Source of the DNA: Bacteroidaceae bacterium
GTDB lineage: Bacteria; Bacteroidota; Bacteroidia; Bacteroidales; Bacteroidaceae
Direction of reading: 5' to 3'
Assembly (NCBI GenBank): GCA_017453465.1
Contig: JAFTEV010000061.1
Span: 1-64,000, forward strand
Length of the DNA stretch: 64,000 nucleotides
In this document: piece by piece, positions 45,732 to 55,237 of the stretch
How the letters are laid out: every line of letters starts with the position of its first letter
Numbering within the stretch: the first letter of the stretch is position 1
Notes under the pieces: generated by a model
Seen by the model: only the letters and a program-made list of their open reading frames with translations
What the model was told of the DNA's origin: nothing
Databases searched by the model: none
Translations under genes and position numbers: made by a program

Positions 45732-45833
45732 CGCACAAGAGCGGACAGGGAAGATCCGGCGAGGATGCTTTGCGGGCTGTTCTGAAAGCTTGAAATGTGA
45801 TTTCTATTATTAACATCAATTATAAAAGAATTT

Positions 45834-46823
45834 ATGGCACTTACAAACGAAAAACTCGTTATTGTTGGAGCTGCTGGTATGATTGGCTCTAACATGGTTC
45901 AGTCTGCATTGATGATGAACCTCACTACAAACATTTGTCTTTATGATGTATTCTCACCAGAGGGCGTAGCTGAAGAGATGCGCCAGTCGGGTTTCTGCGA
46001 TGCCAACATCACGGCTACTACCGACGTGGCAGAGGCATTCAAGGATGCAAAATATATCATCTCATCGGGTGGTGCTCCACGCAAGGCTGGCATGACACGC
46101 GAAGATTTGCTGGCTGGCAACTGCAAGATTGCGCAGGAGCTGGGCGAGAACATCAAGAAGTATTGCCCCGACGTGAAGCACGTGGTCATCATCTTCAACC
46201 CTGCTGACTTGACAGGTTTGGTAACATTGCTCTATTCTGGCTTGAAACCAGGTCAGGTGACTACACTGGCTGGTCTGGATTCTACTCGCTTGCAGTCTGC
46301 ACTGGCTAAGAAGTTTGGCGTGATGCAGAATCAGGTGACAGGTGCTCACACATTTGGTGGTCACGGCGAGCAGATGGCTGTGTTTGGCAGTGCTGTGAAG
46401 ATTGCCGGCAAGCCGCTGACTGAGTTGATTGGCACTCCTGCCTTCCCCGCAGAGGAGTGGGAGCAGATGAAGGTGGATGTGACAAAGGGTGGCGCAAAGA
46501 TTATCGAGTTGCGTGGCCGCAGTTCTTTCCAAAGCCCGTCGCTCCTTTCTGTACAGATGATTGCCAGTGTGATGGGTGGCGAACCATTCCGCTATCCTGC
46601 TGGAACTTATGTTTCAAACGGCAAGTATGACCACATCATGATGGCTATGGACACTACGCTTGACAAGAATGGCTGTTCTTACAAGGTGCCACAGGGCACA
46701 GCTGAGGAGAATGCGAAGCTGGATGCCAGCTATGAGCACCTTTGCAAGATGCGCGATGAGCTGGTTACGCTCAACATTGTTCCTGCCATCAGCGAGTGGA
46801 GCAAAATCAACCCCAATTTGTAA
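45834..46823 (+). CDS. mdh: Malate dehydrogenase, 329 aa
   Basis: It oxidises malate to oxaloacetate with NAD in the cytoplasm (in this group often run in reverse for succinate formation). The Rossmann motif VGAAGMIGSN is at 11-20. IIFNPADLTG is the usual NP loop, and LDSTRLQSALAKKFG and the catalytic His in GAHTFGGHGEQM follow. Substrate Arg residues include those in SGGAPRKAGM. Length and sequence match the Bacteroidetes LDH/MDH-superfamily malate dehydrogenase, not a lactate enzyme. It is the first gene after a promoter, and the GH53 gene starts 10 bp after its stop. Confidence 0.95.
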   Translation: MALTNEKLVIVGAAGMIGSNMVQSALMMNLTTNICLYDVFSPEGVAEEMRQSGFCDANITATTDVAEAFKDAKYIISSGGAPRKAGMTREDLLAGNCKIAQELGENIKKYCPDVKHVVIIFNPADLTGLVTLLYSGLKPGQVTTLAGLDSTRLQSALAKKFGVMQNQVTGAHTFGGHGEQMAVFGSAVKIAGKPLTELIGTPAFPAEEWEQMKVDVTKGGAKIIELRGRSSFQSPSLLSVQMIASVMGGEPFRYPAGTYVSNGKYDHIMMAMDTTLDKNGCSYKVPQGTAEENAKLDASYEHLCKMRDELVTLNIVPAISEWSKINPNL

Positions 46824-46833
46824 AAACATTTTC

Positions 46834-48114
46834 ATGACACTTAGGAAGATATCATGCACAATGGTGCTTGCCATGCTGGCAAGCACTTTTGCGTTTTCCC
46901 AGCATCGCTTTACGTTGGGTGGCGACTTGTCGATGTTGCCGCAGTATGAGAGTGCGGGCACATCTTATAAAAACACGAAAGGCCGGAACATCAAGGTGGA
47001 TATGCTCGAATTTTTTCGGGATGAAGCAAAGATGAATGCCGTGCGTGTGCGTCTGTTTGTCACTCCCAATCCCGATGAAGCCCAAAACGGGGTGGTACAG
47101 GATTTGGAGTATGTGAAGACGTTTGGAAAGCGCATTAAAGATGCAGGCATGGATTTCCTGCTTGACATCCACTATAGCGATACGTGGGCAGACCCCAGCA
47201 ATCAGCTGGTCCCAAGCAGTTGGTACACAGGGACACTGGACCGCAGCAATCCCACGAATGCAGCTTTGATTGATTCGGTGTATTCCTATACGAAGCGTTG
47301 TCTGGTGTATTTGTCGGAGAATGGTGCAACACCTGATTTCGTGCAGATAGGCAATGAAATCAGCTATGGCATGTTGTGGCGCACTGCTACCGACCGCTGT
47401 TATTCCAGCTCGACCACTTCCACGTGGCTGCGCTTCACGAACTTGCTGAGTTCTGCAGCCAAGGCTGTTCGCGAGGTGACTCCGAAGGCAAAGATTGTTC
47501 TGCACATAGAGCGTAGCGGCGATGCTGCTGCAGCCAAGTCGTTCTATCAGAAGATGGAAACGGCTGGTGTTGACTACGATGTGATAGGGTTGAGCTATTA
47601 TCCCTTTTGGCATGGTTATCTGCCAACGCTTTCTGCTACGTTGACCACACTGGAAGAGGCTTTTCCCACAAAGCCAGTTCACATTGTGGAGACTGCCTAT
47701 TACTACCAGAGTTTCCCCGAAGCTGGCAGCAACGGATTTACTTATAATACGACAGAGACGTGGCCCGCTACGGTGGCTGGTCAGCAGGCATTCATCGAAG
47801 ACCTCTGCACGGAACTGGCTCAGCACAAGAATGTGAAGGGGCTTTACTATTGGTTCCCAGAAGAGAACGGCAATGGGGCGAAGGCTACTGTGCTCCGTGC
47901 CTGGCTGAATCGTGGACTCTTTGACAATGACTCGCACAAAATGAACGCTGGTTTGCTGAAGTTGCAGAATTTCTTGACGGAAAAGGAGGCAAACGACCCG
48001 GAAGAGCCAGAAGAGCCGAAGGAGGAAGTGCTGGGTGACCTTGATGGCGATGGGCTGGTCACTGTGGAAGACATTGCCTTGTTGATAGCTTTCTATCTTG
48101 AGGAAGCAAAGTAG
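46834..48114 (+). CDS. Arabinogalactan endo-1,4-beta-galactanase (GH53) with EF-hand-like tail, 426 aa
   Basis: The ATG at 46834 gives a signal peptide ending FAFSQ (about residue 23), so the enzyme is exported. GH53 motifs are FTLGGDLSMLPQYESAG, NAVRVRLF, DFLLDIHYSDTWADP, the acid/base Glu in FVQIGNEISYGMLW and the nucleophile Glu in VHIVETAYYY. It cuts beta-1,4-galactan in pectin side chains. The C-terminus LGDLDGDGLVTVEDIALLI has an EF-hand/dockerin-like calcium loop. Such tails occur on secreted Bacteroidetes glycosidases; it is a single loop, not a full dockerin pair. It is embedded in the mdh-tamB operon, without a SusCD pair nearby, an unusual place for a glycan enzyme. Confidence 0.92.
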   Translation: MTLRKISCTMVLAMLASTFAFSQHRFTLGGDLSMLPQYESAGTSYKNTKGRNIKVDMLEFFRDEAKMNAVRVRLFVTPNPDEAQNGVVQDLEYVKTFGKRIKDAGMDFLLDIHYSDTWADPSNQLVPSSWYTGTLDRSNPTNAALIDSVYSYTKRCLVYLSENGATPDFVQIGNEISYGMLWRTATDRCYSSSTTSTWLRFTNLLSSAAKAVREVTPKAKIVLHIERSGDAAAAKSFYQKMETAGVDYDVIGLSYYPFWHGYLPTLSATLTTLEEAFPTKPVHIVETAYYYQSFPEAGSNGFTYNTTETWPATVAGQQAFIEDLCTELAQHKNVKGLYYWFPEENGNGAKATVLRAWLNRGLFDNDSHKMNAGLLKLQNFLTEKEANDPEEPEEPKEEVLGDLDGDGLVTVEDIALLIAFYLEEAK

Positions 48115-48119
48115 TTCTC

Positions 48120-51100
48120 ATGAAGACTTACGGAAAATACACACTCTTGGGTTGGGCAGGGCGCATCGTGCTATTCGTTGTGCTGTGCCCAATCGTTTTA
48201 TTGGCTGTGTTGTCCGTACTTCTTTATATTCCGCCTGTGCAGAAGTGGGCGGTGGACAGGGCTTCCGACTGGCTGAGCGAGGAAATGGATATGCAGGTCA
48301 GTGTGGAGCGTGTGTTATTGAAATGTCCGCTTGACCTCAGCATGAACGGCATGTTGGCCATTCAGGAGGCCGACACGGTGCTCCATGCAGAAGAACTGGC
48401 ACTGAGTGTCCGCTTTCTTCCGTTGTTTCATGGCGATGTGGAGATAGATGATGTTCATCTGCGGAACACGCAGCTGAACACTCGCTCTCTGATTGAAGCC
48501 TGTCGGGTAAAGGGGCATGTGGGGTTGCTGTCATTGGTTTCGCATAGCACGAGCTTGACCGACGAGTTGGCTGTGCTGAACCATGCTGTGCTGAAGGATG
48601 CAGATTTGGCTGTTGTCATGGCTGACTCTGTGCCTGAAGACACAACCCCGTCTGAACCTGTGAACTGGAGGATAGATTTGCAAGATGTGCAGGTCGAAAA
48701 TGTTCGCCTTTCACTGTTGATGCCAGTGCAATATGCCATTGACAGCATTCAGCATGTGCCGATGTCTGCCTATATCGGCAAGGGCAAGCTGAAAGGTTTT
48801 CTGGATTTAGGGAAGGAAATATACATGGTTGACCAGCTGGCGTTGTCGGGTGCTGCTGCAACCTACGACAATTTGGTAGCCGTCAACGACGTGAATGCAC
48901 AAATAGACTCTCTGCAATATGCGGGGACTGGTGACTTGGGGTTGCTGATTAGTCAGTTTGCCGCCAAGGTACATCCAAGGGCAGAGGGTATCAACGAGAA
49001 CTATGTCATTACAATCGCTGAAACGAAGGGTAGGGTGGAGATGGACTCTACCGCCTTGCATATTCCTCGTTTGAGTGTGAAGACCGATGACTCGCGTTTG
49101 CAGCTGGGCATGGACATGGATTTCAATGCTTTTGATTCCATTCAGCCAGGACAGTTCAACCTGAATGCCGAGGCACAGATTGGGCATGGCGACATACAGT
49201 CAGCCATTTTCGGCTTCATGCCAGAAGCAGATGCCAAGAGCTTGAATGTCACCCTGAATCAATATCTGCCCAAGAAACCTGTCATGGCTGTCCTGAAAGC
49301 CAAGGGCAATATGCAACGGCTGGAGGTAAGCAAGTTGGACGCGCTGATAGACGGATTTGCCGACTTGCGTTCTGCGGCTTTGCTTCAGAACAATCAGCTT
49401 GCTGCCAACGCCCAGCTTACAGCCATGGGTAGCCATGTGAAGATGAATGCTGATTACAACATGGCTTCTGATGCCTACCAAGCAAAGCTGGACATTCGGA
49501 ATCTGATTGTCAACAAATTTGTTCCGCTTGATGAGCATTGTGTTATCAATGGCAATGTGTCGGCTGAGGGACAGGGATTCGACTATCTCTCCAAACAAAC
49601 CTATTTGAAAGCAAAGGCGGCTCTTACGAATGCCCATTATGGTAAGCTGAACCTCAGTTCTGTCACTGCTGATGGAGCCCTCAGGCGGGGAGAACTTACA
49701 GTTCAGTTGGATTGTGACAACCCTCAGTTGCAGACTTCGCTCGACCTTTCGGCCAATCTGGGCAATGTCATTGCAAACAGCATGGGCAAATCGATGAAAG
49801 AAAGTCTGAAAGGCAGCTTGACCATCGACTTGCCATACGCTGATGTTCGGGCGATGGGATTCATTGATACGACGATGGTTGTGAGTGCTGGTGGAGCTAT
49901 GGATTTCTCTTTTGCCAATTGGAGTGGTCGCCGTCCTGTCTTTCTGGTTGATGCCAACGTGGATGCCGTGAAGCTACAGACTTATTCGGACACCATCAGA
50001 ACAGAGGACTTTCTTCTCCATGCACTCACTACGACAGACAGCACATCTGTCCGATTCACAGCGGGCGACATGAAGGTTGACTTCAACTCTCCTCGTAATC
50101 TTTTTGTACTTACTGAACAGGCCGACCGATTTAGCCGTGAATTGCAGCGGCAACTGACGAAGCGGCAACTGAACCTGAACACCATCAAGGCATACATGCC
50201 GATACTTAACATTGATGCCTATGCTGGTACAAGCAATCCGATGGTACCTATGTTGGATGCTTATGGCATGAAGTTCTCCAACTTTGAGCTAAAAGCCAGG
50301 ACGACACCAGAGTATGGGTTGGTAGGGAAGGGGCATATCTATGCATTGCAGTACGATACCATCAAGATAGACACGGCTTTTTTCAACGTCATGCAAGACT
50401 CCACGGTACTTACTTATCGCACAGGAGTCATTTGCAATGACCAACCTGTCTTTCCTGGTTTCCAAGCATACGTGGATGGTTACATCCAGCCTGAACAGGC
50501 CGATGCCCATCTTCAGTTCTTCAACAAACGGCGCGAACAAGGCATAGACCTCGGACTTCATGCAATGATGGCCGACTCTGTCATTAATATGAAGATGTAT
50601 CCCGAACAACCGATATTGGGATACCGAAAGTTCAGTCTGAATCTCGAACACTATGTTCAGCTGCGGATGTCACCCCCAAAAGCGAAGGGAGTCCCGCCCG
50701 AATTAGACCTTGTGCTGGCTGATATCCGACTAAAGTCACTTAGTGATAGTTGTCGCATAGAGCTTTTTGCTGAACCGACACAGCAGGGTGAGCAACAGGC
50801 CAGAGCCGTTGTGCAGAATCTGAACTTGAAAGAGTTGTTGACTGTCGTCCCTTTCATGCCCAACATGGGAGGACTGTTCGACATGAACGCCACGTATGAG
50901 GTGAACGACAAGCAATTCATGGTGCTGGGCGACATGGCACTCAGGAAGTTCGTCTATGAAGGCATGGCCGTGGGCGACCTCCATTCCACCCTGACTTACA
51001 CACCAGAAGGAGCCAACCTCCATAACATCAATGCCTCGCTTGACTTCAACAACACGCCTGTGGCAACCATGCAGGGCAGTTACGACACGGCTACACCTGC

Positions 51101-52688
51101 GGGCTACCTGAATGCCGACCTCGACCTAACCGACATTCCGCTTTCACTGATTTCACCCTTTGTGCCCGACCAACTTATGGGCTTCAGTGGCTACATGGCT
51201 GGCAACCTCTCCGTCAAGGGGCCTACCGACCAACTGGCCTTTAACGGCAACGTGCTGACCAAGGACATGCACATCCTTTCAGAACCCTATTCCCTTGACT
51301 TGCGGCTCGACAACGACACGGCTCGCATTGTTGACAGCCGTATCTCGTTTGACCACTTCAAGATTTATGGCGCTGGCACCAATCCGCTGGACTTCAATGG
51401 CTACTACGACTTCTCCGACTTCGACAACATGTACATGTCGCTCTCGCTCTATGGCTATAACTTCAAGCTGATAGAAGCTAAGCGCACACGGAAGTCTCTT
51501 CTCTTTGGCGATGTCTATGGTGACATCATGTTCCGTGTTCATGGTTCGATGGAAGACCTCACGGTTCGCGGTGTTATCAACGTGCTGAGTAAGACAGATA
51601 TGACCTACATCATGACCGAATCGACCATTTCGCAGGGCGACCGACTGGACGACATCGTCACCTTTGTGGACTTCAGTCTGCCACCAGACACCACCACGCA
51701 GAAGCCTACCGCTATGGGCATTGACATGAACGTGGCCCTCAAGATAGAAGAAGGTGCTAAGTTCAACTGCGAATTTTCTGCCGACCGTCAGAGCTACATC
51801 ACCGTCCGTGGTGGCGGCGGCATCACCATGGGCTACACACCTGAAGGCGTGCTCAACGTCGTTGGACGTGTCACAGTGAACGAGGGAGAAATGAAATACA
51901 CGCTTCCTGTTATTCCGCTCAAGACCTTCACCATTGCCAGCGGAAGCTATGTGGAATTTACAGGCGACGTAATGAACCCCACCCTCAACATCACAGCCAC
52001 CGAGCGCACTAAGGCATCAGTGGCCAGTGCTGGCTCTACCTCCCGCAGCGTGGTCTTTGATGTCGGGCTGAAGATAACCAACACCCTCTCCAATATGGGG
52101 CTGCAATTCACCATCGATGCACCGGAAGACGGAGCCATCAAGGACGAACTGGCTGGCTACACTGCCGAAGAGAAAAACAAACTGGCCGTAGCCATGCTCG
52201 CCACAGGTATGTATATCTCTGACACCAACAGCACCTCCGGCTTCAATACCAATAGTGTACTCAACAGCTTCCTCCAGTCCGAAATCAACAACATTACAGG
52301 TAAAGCACTCAACTCCATTGTCGATGTAAGTTTTGGCATGGACCAGACCACCTATTCCAATGGAGAAACTGGCACCGACTATTCTTTCAAATTCTCTAAA
52401 CGCTTCTTCAGCGACCGTCTCAGTGTCGTCATCGGAGGTCGCGTTTCCGACAACAAGTCCGTCAACCAGTCCACAGGAGTAGGCTCCTTCATTGATGACG
52501 TTTCCTTGGAATGGCGACTTGACAATAGTGCCACCCGCTATGTGCGCCTGTTCCACGGCAAAGACTACAATAACATCATTGAGGGCGTACTGGAAAAGAA
52601 CGGCGCAGGCATTGTTCTGCGTAAAAAAGTAGATAGAGTGACCGACCTCTTCATCTTTCGCAAGAAGAAGAAAGAAGAAGACAAGTAA
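48120..52688 (+). CDS. tamB: TamB family translocation/assembly protein, 1522 aa
   Basis: A single N-terminal transmembrane helix (about 11-38) anchors the protein in the inner membrane. A long beta-rich stretch spans the periplasm, and the C-terminal DUF490 region is evident from TVRGGGGITMGYTPEGVLNVVGRV, GEMKYTLPVIPLKTFTIASGSYVEF and NPTLNITATERTKASV. TamB helps move phospholipids or assemble outer-membrane proteins together with an outer-membrane partner. The next gene, 6 bp away, is a BamA-family lipoprotein, the usual TamL partner in Bacteroidetes. It starts 5 bp after the GH53 stop, so translation is coupled. The length is usual for the family. Confidence 0.92.
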   Translation: MKTYGKYTLLGWAGRIVLFVVLCPIVLLAVLSVLLYIPPVQKWAVDRASDWLSEEMDMQVSVERVLLKCPLDLSMNGMLAIQEADTVLHAEELALSVRFLPLFHGDVEIDDVHLRNTQLNTRSLIEACRVKGHVGLLSLVSHSTSLTDELAVLNHAVLKDADLAVVMADSVPEDTTPSEPVNWRIDLQDVQVENVRLSLLMPVQYAIDSIQHVPMSAYIGKGKLKGFLDLGKEIYMVDQLALSGAAATYDNLVAVNDVNAQIDSLQYAGTGDLGLLISQFAAKVHPRAEGINENYVITIAETKGRVEMDSTALHIPRLSVKTDDSRLQLGMDMDFNAFDSIQPGQFNLNAEAQIGHGDIQSAIFGFMPEADAKSLNVTLNQYLPKKPVMAVLKAKGNMQRLEVSKLDALIDGFADLRSAALLQNNQLAANAQLTAMGSHVKMNADYNMASDAYQAKLDIRNLIVNKFVPLDEHCVINGNVSAEGQGFDYLSKQTYLKAKAALTNAHYGKLNLSSVTADGALRRGELTVQLDCDNPQLQTSLDLSANLGNVIANSMGKSMKESLKGSLTIDLPYADVRAMGFIDTTMVVSAGGAMDFSFANWSGRRPVFLVDANVDAVKLQTYSDTIRTEDFLLHALTTTDSTSVRFTAGDMKVDFNSPRNLFVLTEQADRFSRELQRQLTKRQLNLNTIKAYMPILNIDAYAGTSNPMVPMLDAYGMKFSNFELKARTTPEYGLVGKGHIYALQYDTIKIDTAFFNVMQDSTVLTYRTGVICNDQPVFPGFQAYVDGYIQPEQADAHLQFFNKRREQGIDLGLHAMMADSVINMKMYPEQPILGYRKFSLNLEHYVQLRMSPPKAKGVPPELDLVLADIRLKSLSDSCRIELFAEPTQQGEQQARAVVQNLNLKELLTVVPFMPNMGGLFDMNATYEVNDKQFMVLGDMALRKFVYEGMAVGDLHSTLTYTPEGANLHNINASLDFNNTPVATMQGSYDTATPAGYLNADLDLTDIPLSLISPFVPDQLMGFSGYMAGNLSVKGPTDQLAFNGNVLTKDMHILSEPYSLDLRLDNDTARIVDSRISFDHFKIYGAGTNPLDFNGYYDFSDFDNMYMSLSLYGYNFKLIEAKRTRKSLLFGDVYGDIMFRVHGSMEDLTVRGVINVLSKTDMTYIMTESTISQGDRLDDIVTFVDFSLPPDTTTQKPTAMGIDMNVALKIEEGAKFNCEFSADRQSYITVRGGGGITMGYTPEGVLNVVGRVTVNEGEMKYTLPVIPLKTFTIASGSYVEFTGDVMNPTLNITATERTKASVASAGSTSRSVVFDVGLKITNTLSNMGLQFTIDAPEDGAIKDELAGYTAEEKNKLAVAMLATGMYISDTNSTSGFNTNSVLNSFLQSEINNITGKALNSIVDVSFGMDQTTYSNGETGTDYSFKFSKRFFSDRLSVVIGGRVSDNKSVNQSTGVGSFIDDVSLEWRLDNSATRYVRLFHGKDYNNIIEGVLEKNGAGIVLRKKVDRVTDLFIFRKKKKEEDK

Positions 52689-52694
52689 CAGCTT

Positions 52695-55058
52695 ATGAAG
52701 AAAACTGCTATTCACACCTTTTCTGTCCTGTTCACCGCCCTGTTGTTTACGGCGGGCTGCTTGACCATGTTCACAGCCTGCTCCACCACCAGCGCACTGG
52801 GCGAAGATGAATACCTCTACACAGGCATCAAGTCCATCAACATTGACGGAAAGACAGGCACAAAAGCTGAAGCCCTGGCTCTGGAGGAAGCAGAGGCTGC
52901 TTTGGCCTATCCGCCAAACAACTCCCTTTTTGGCAGTTCCTCCCTTCGCAGTCCGTTGCCTATCGGCCTCTGGATTTATAACGCCATGGCCGGAAAAGAA
53001 CATAAGGGACTTAGCAAATGGTTCTTCAATACCTTTGGTTCCACGCCCAAGACCATAGCTTCCGTTTCGCCCGAAACCCGTGTCATGGTTGCCAAAAACC
53101 TGCTGCAAAATTACGGTTACTTCCAGGCCGATGTCAACTACAATCTGCACACAGGGAAGAATCCTAAGAAGCAGAAAATATCCTACGACATCCGTCTGGG
53201 TCGCCCCTACGCCTTCGACTCTATACGCTATGCCTTTCCGCCTCTGGAAGACAGCATCATTCGTGCCACAGCCGCCGATGCCTACCTGCACCGTGACAAC
53301 CAGTTCTCTGTGGCCGACCTGCAGAGCGAGAAGAACCGCCTGAACACCGAGCTGCACAACAACGGTTTCTACTACTATCGTCCCGACTACATCAACTACT
53401 ACGCTGACTCCATCAACATCCCTGGCAAGGTAAAGCTCCTTATCGTGCCCGACAAGACCATGCCCCTCCGTGCACAGCATCCCTGGAAGTTTGGCCGAAT
53501 CAGTGCCTTCATTCGTCAGAACAACACCACACGCCGTATGATGAGCTTCGACGATACCCTTACATTCCGTCGTCTTACCCTTGCCTATCAGGGCAAGCGC
53601 ATCCCCATTTCGCCGCGTGTCATGTTTCGTGGCTTCAAGTTCTGGACAGGTCAGACTTACAGCGAAGAAAAAGTCTCGCGTACTCTCTCCACGTTGGCTG
53701 GCATGAACATCTTTTCCAATGTCCAGTTCGCCTTCACGCCACGCGACACTACCGACACCTGCACCGTCCTCGATGTCCGCCTCAATGCTACCATGGACAA
53801 ACTCATTGATGCTGAACTCGCCTTCAACTTCACGCAGAAGAGCAACTCACAGATAGGCCCCGACATCGCCATTACCTTTGCCAAGCGCAACGCCTTCCAC
53901 CGAGGCGAGACCCTTTCCCTCACCCTGAAAGGACTTTACTATTGGCAGACCACAGGACGTGTCAGCGGCGAGTCCAACCGCACCGACACCTACGAATGGG
54001 GTATTGAGGCTGGCTACACCGTACCCTGGATAGCCTTCCCTGGGCTGGTCAATCGTCGTCGTCGCTTCCCCGTGTCAACCAAATTTATGGCAGGTTTTAC
54101 ACGTTCCAACCTCGCCAATCTCTATCGCTACAACCGTCTCTCCCTGGGCATTGACTACCACTTCCAAACCTCTCGCTACATCACCCACACGTTCACACCT
54201 CTCAATGTCGATTTGCTCGACATCCGCGAGGCATCAGAAGCCTATCTGAACGCCAGCAAGAACTACAACTCCGTGCTCACCAATATGATTTCTGAAGCCT
54301 ACATTCCCTCCATACAATACACCTTCAGTTACGATAATTCCGTCAATCTGGCACTCCCCGTGACCACCCACTTCACGGCCACATTCAAGGAGGCCGCCAA
54401 CCTCATCAGCGGAGCCATGTGTCTTTTCGGAAAAAAGTGGAACGAGAAGGGAAAAGACTTTATCTTCAGCAACTACGACCAATACATCAAGGCCGTGCTC
54501 GAACTGCGCAACAAGTTCCGCCTTACCACCCGCAGCTGCATTGCCACTCGCGCACTGCTGGGCGCAGCCTACGCCTACGGTAACTCCTATAGCGTGCCCT
54601 CCGTTGACTGGTTCTATTCCGGCGGTGCCAACAGTGTCCGTGCTTTCGGCGCACGCTCCATTGGTCCGGGTTCTTACCACAACCCCGATGAAAACTACTA
54701 CCTCTACCACAGCGGCGACTTCCGGCTTGAACTCAATGCCGAATACCGCTTTCCCCTTTTTGCAAACCTCTATGGCGCACTCTTCCTCGATGCAGGTAAC
54801 GTCTGGGACTGGAAAAAATCCTCTTCCGATGGTACGCCCCTTGCCGACTACGAGCTACGCCCCTCCACATTCCTCAACCAGATTGCCCTCGGCACAGGCT
54901 TTGGTGTCCGCTACGATATGGAGTTTCTTGTCCTCCGCCTCGACGTAGGTCTGGCTCTCCATGCCCCATACGCCACAGGCAAGTCGGGCTACTTCAACAT
55001 TCCCAACCTCTGGCGCGACGGCACTGCCTTCCACTTTGCCGTGGGCTATCCGTTCTAA
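52695..55058 (+). CDS. tamL: BamA/TamA-family outer-membrane lipoprotein (TamL type), 787 aa
   Basis: The signal peptide ends with a lipobox around FTACSTT (Cys29), so this is the lipoprotein form of TamA. POTRA-like domains follow (about 50-350, for example LGRPYAFDSIRYAFPPLEDSII and FKFWTGQTYSEEKVSRTLSTL). The 16-strand barrel (about 370-787) contains GGANSVRAFGARSIGPGSYH, the VRGF/Y motif of the Omp85 family, and ends in FHFAVGYPF with the terminal Phe. It partners TamB, encoded directly upstream. The two genes are in the expected order and spacing. Confidence in the Omp85 assignment is high; the TamL name rests on the lipobox and the tamB neighbour. Confidence 0.9.
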   Translation: MKKTAIHTFSVLFTALLFTAGCLTMFTACSTTSALGEDEYLYTGIKSINIDGKTGTKAEALALEEAEAALAYPPNNSLFGSSSLRSPLPIGLWIYNAMAGKEHKGLSKWFFNTFGSTPKTIASVSPETRVMVAKNLLQNYGYFQADVNYNLHTGKNPKKQKISYDIRLGRPYAFDSIRYAFPPLEDSIIRATAADAYLHRDNQFSVADLQSEKNRLNTELHNNGFYYYRPDYINYYADSINIPGKVKLLIVPDKTMPLRAQHPWKFGRISAFIRQNNTTRRMMSFDDTLTFRRLTLAYQGKRIPISPRVMFRGFKFWTGQTYSEEKVSRTLSTLAGMNIFSNVQFAFTPRDTTDTCTVLDVRLNATMDKLIDAELAFNFTQKSNSQIGPDIAITFAKRNAFHRGETLSLTLKGLYYWQTTGRVSGESNRTDTYEWGIEAGYTVPWIAFPGLVNRRRRFPVSTKFMAGFTRSNLANLYRYNRLSLGIDYHFQTSRYITHTFTPLNVDLLDIREASEAYLNASKNYNSVLTNMISEAYIPSIQYTFSYDNSVNLALPVTTHFTATFKEAANLISGAMCLFGKKWNEKGKDFIFSNYDQYIKAVLELRNKFRLTTRSCIATRALLGAAYAYGNSYSVPSVDWFYSGGANSVRAFGARSIGPGSYHNPDENYYLYHSGDFRLELNAEYRFPLFANLYGALFLDAGNVWDWKKSSSDGTPLADYELRPSTFLNQIALGTGFGVRYDMEFLVLRLDVGLALHAPYATGKSGYFNIPNLWRDGTAFHFAVGYPF

Positions 55059-55090
55059 TTTGTAAAATGAAAGAATCAAAAGTTGAAATA

Positions 55091-55196
55091 GGTAGTTAAG
55101 GAGTTAGAGGAGTTAAGTAGTTAAGCCAATACAAGAAGTCAGTAACGGCTTAACTCCTGTCCGAAGGACGAGCGAAGCGATAACTCCTTAACTCCT
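55091..55196 (-). repeat. About 110-bp dispersed palindromic repeat, copy 2 (inverted)
   Basis: Reverse complement of copy 1 at 15041-15151, with the core TCCGAAGGACGAGCGAAGCG on the plus strand. AT-rich flank TTGTCAAATTGTAAATTG (55205-55222) also matches the flank of copy 1. It lies between the tamL gene and manA. Confidence 0.88.
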
Positions 55197-55237
55197 ACAA
55201 AAATTTGTCAAATTGTAAATTGTCCAATTGTCCAATT

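Noticed and set aside
46660..46833. Upstream extension of the GH53 gene into mdh
   Set aside because: The extra codons overlap the mdh gene; the ATG at 46834 gives a clean signal peptide and a 10-bp gap.
55205..55237. Upstream TTG start for manA
   Set aside because: It adds residues encoded by the flank of a dispersed repeat; the ATG at 55238 gives the normal family N-terminus.
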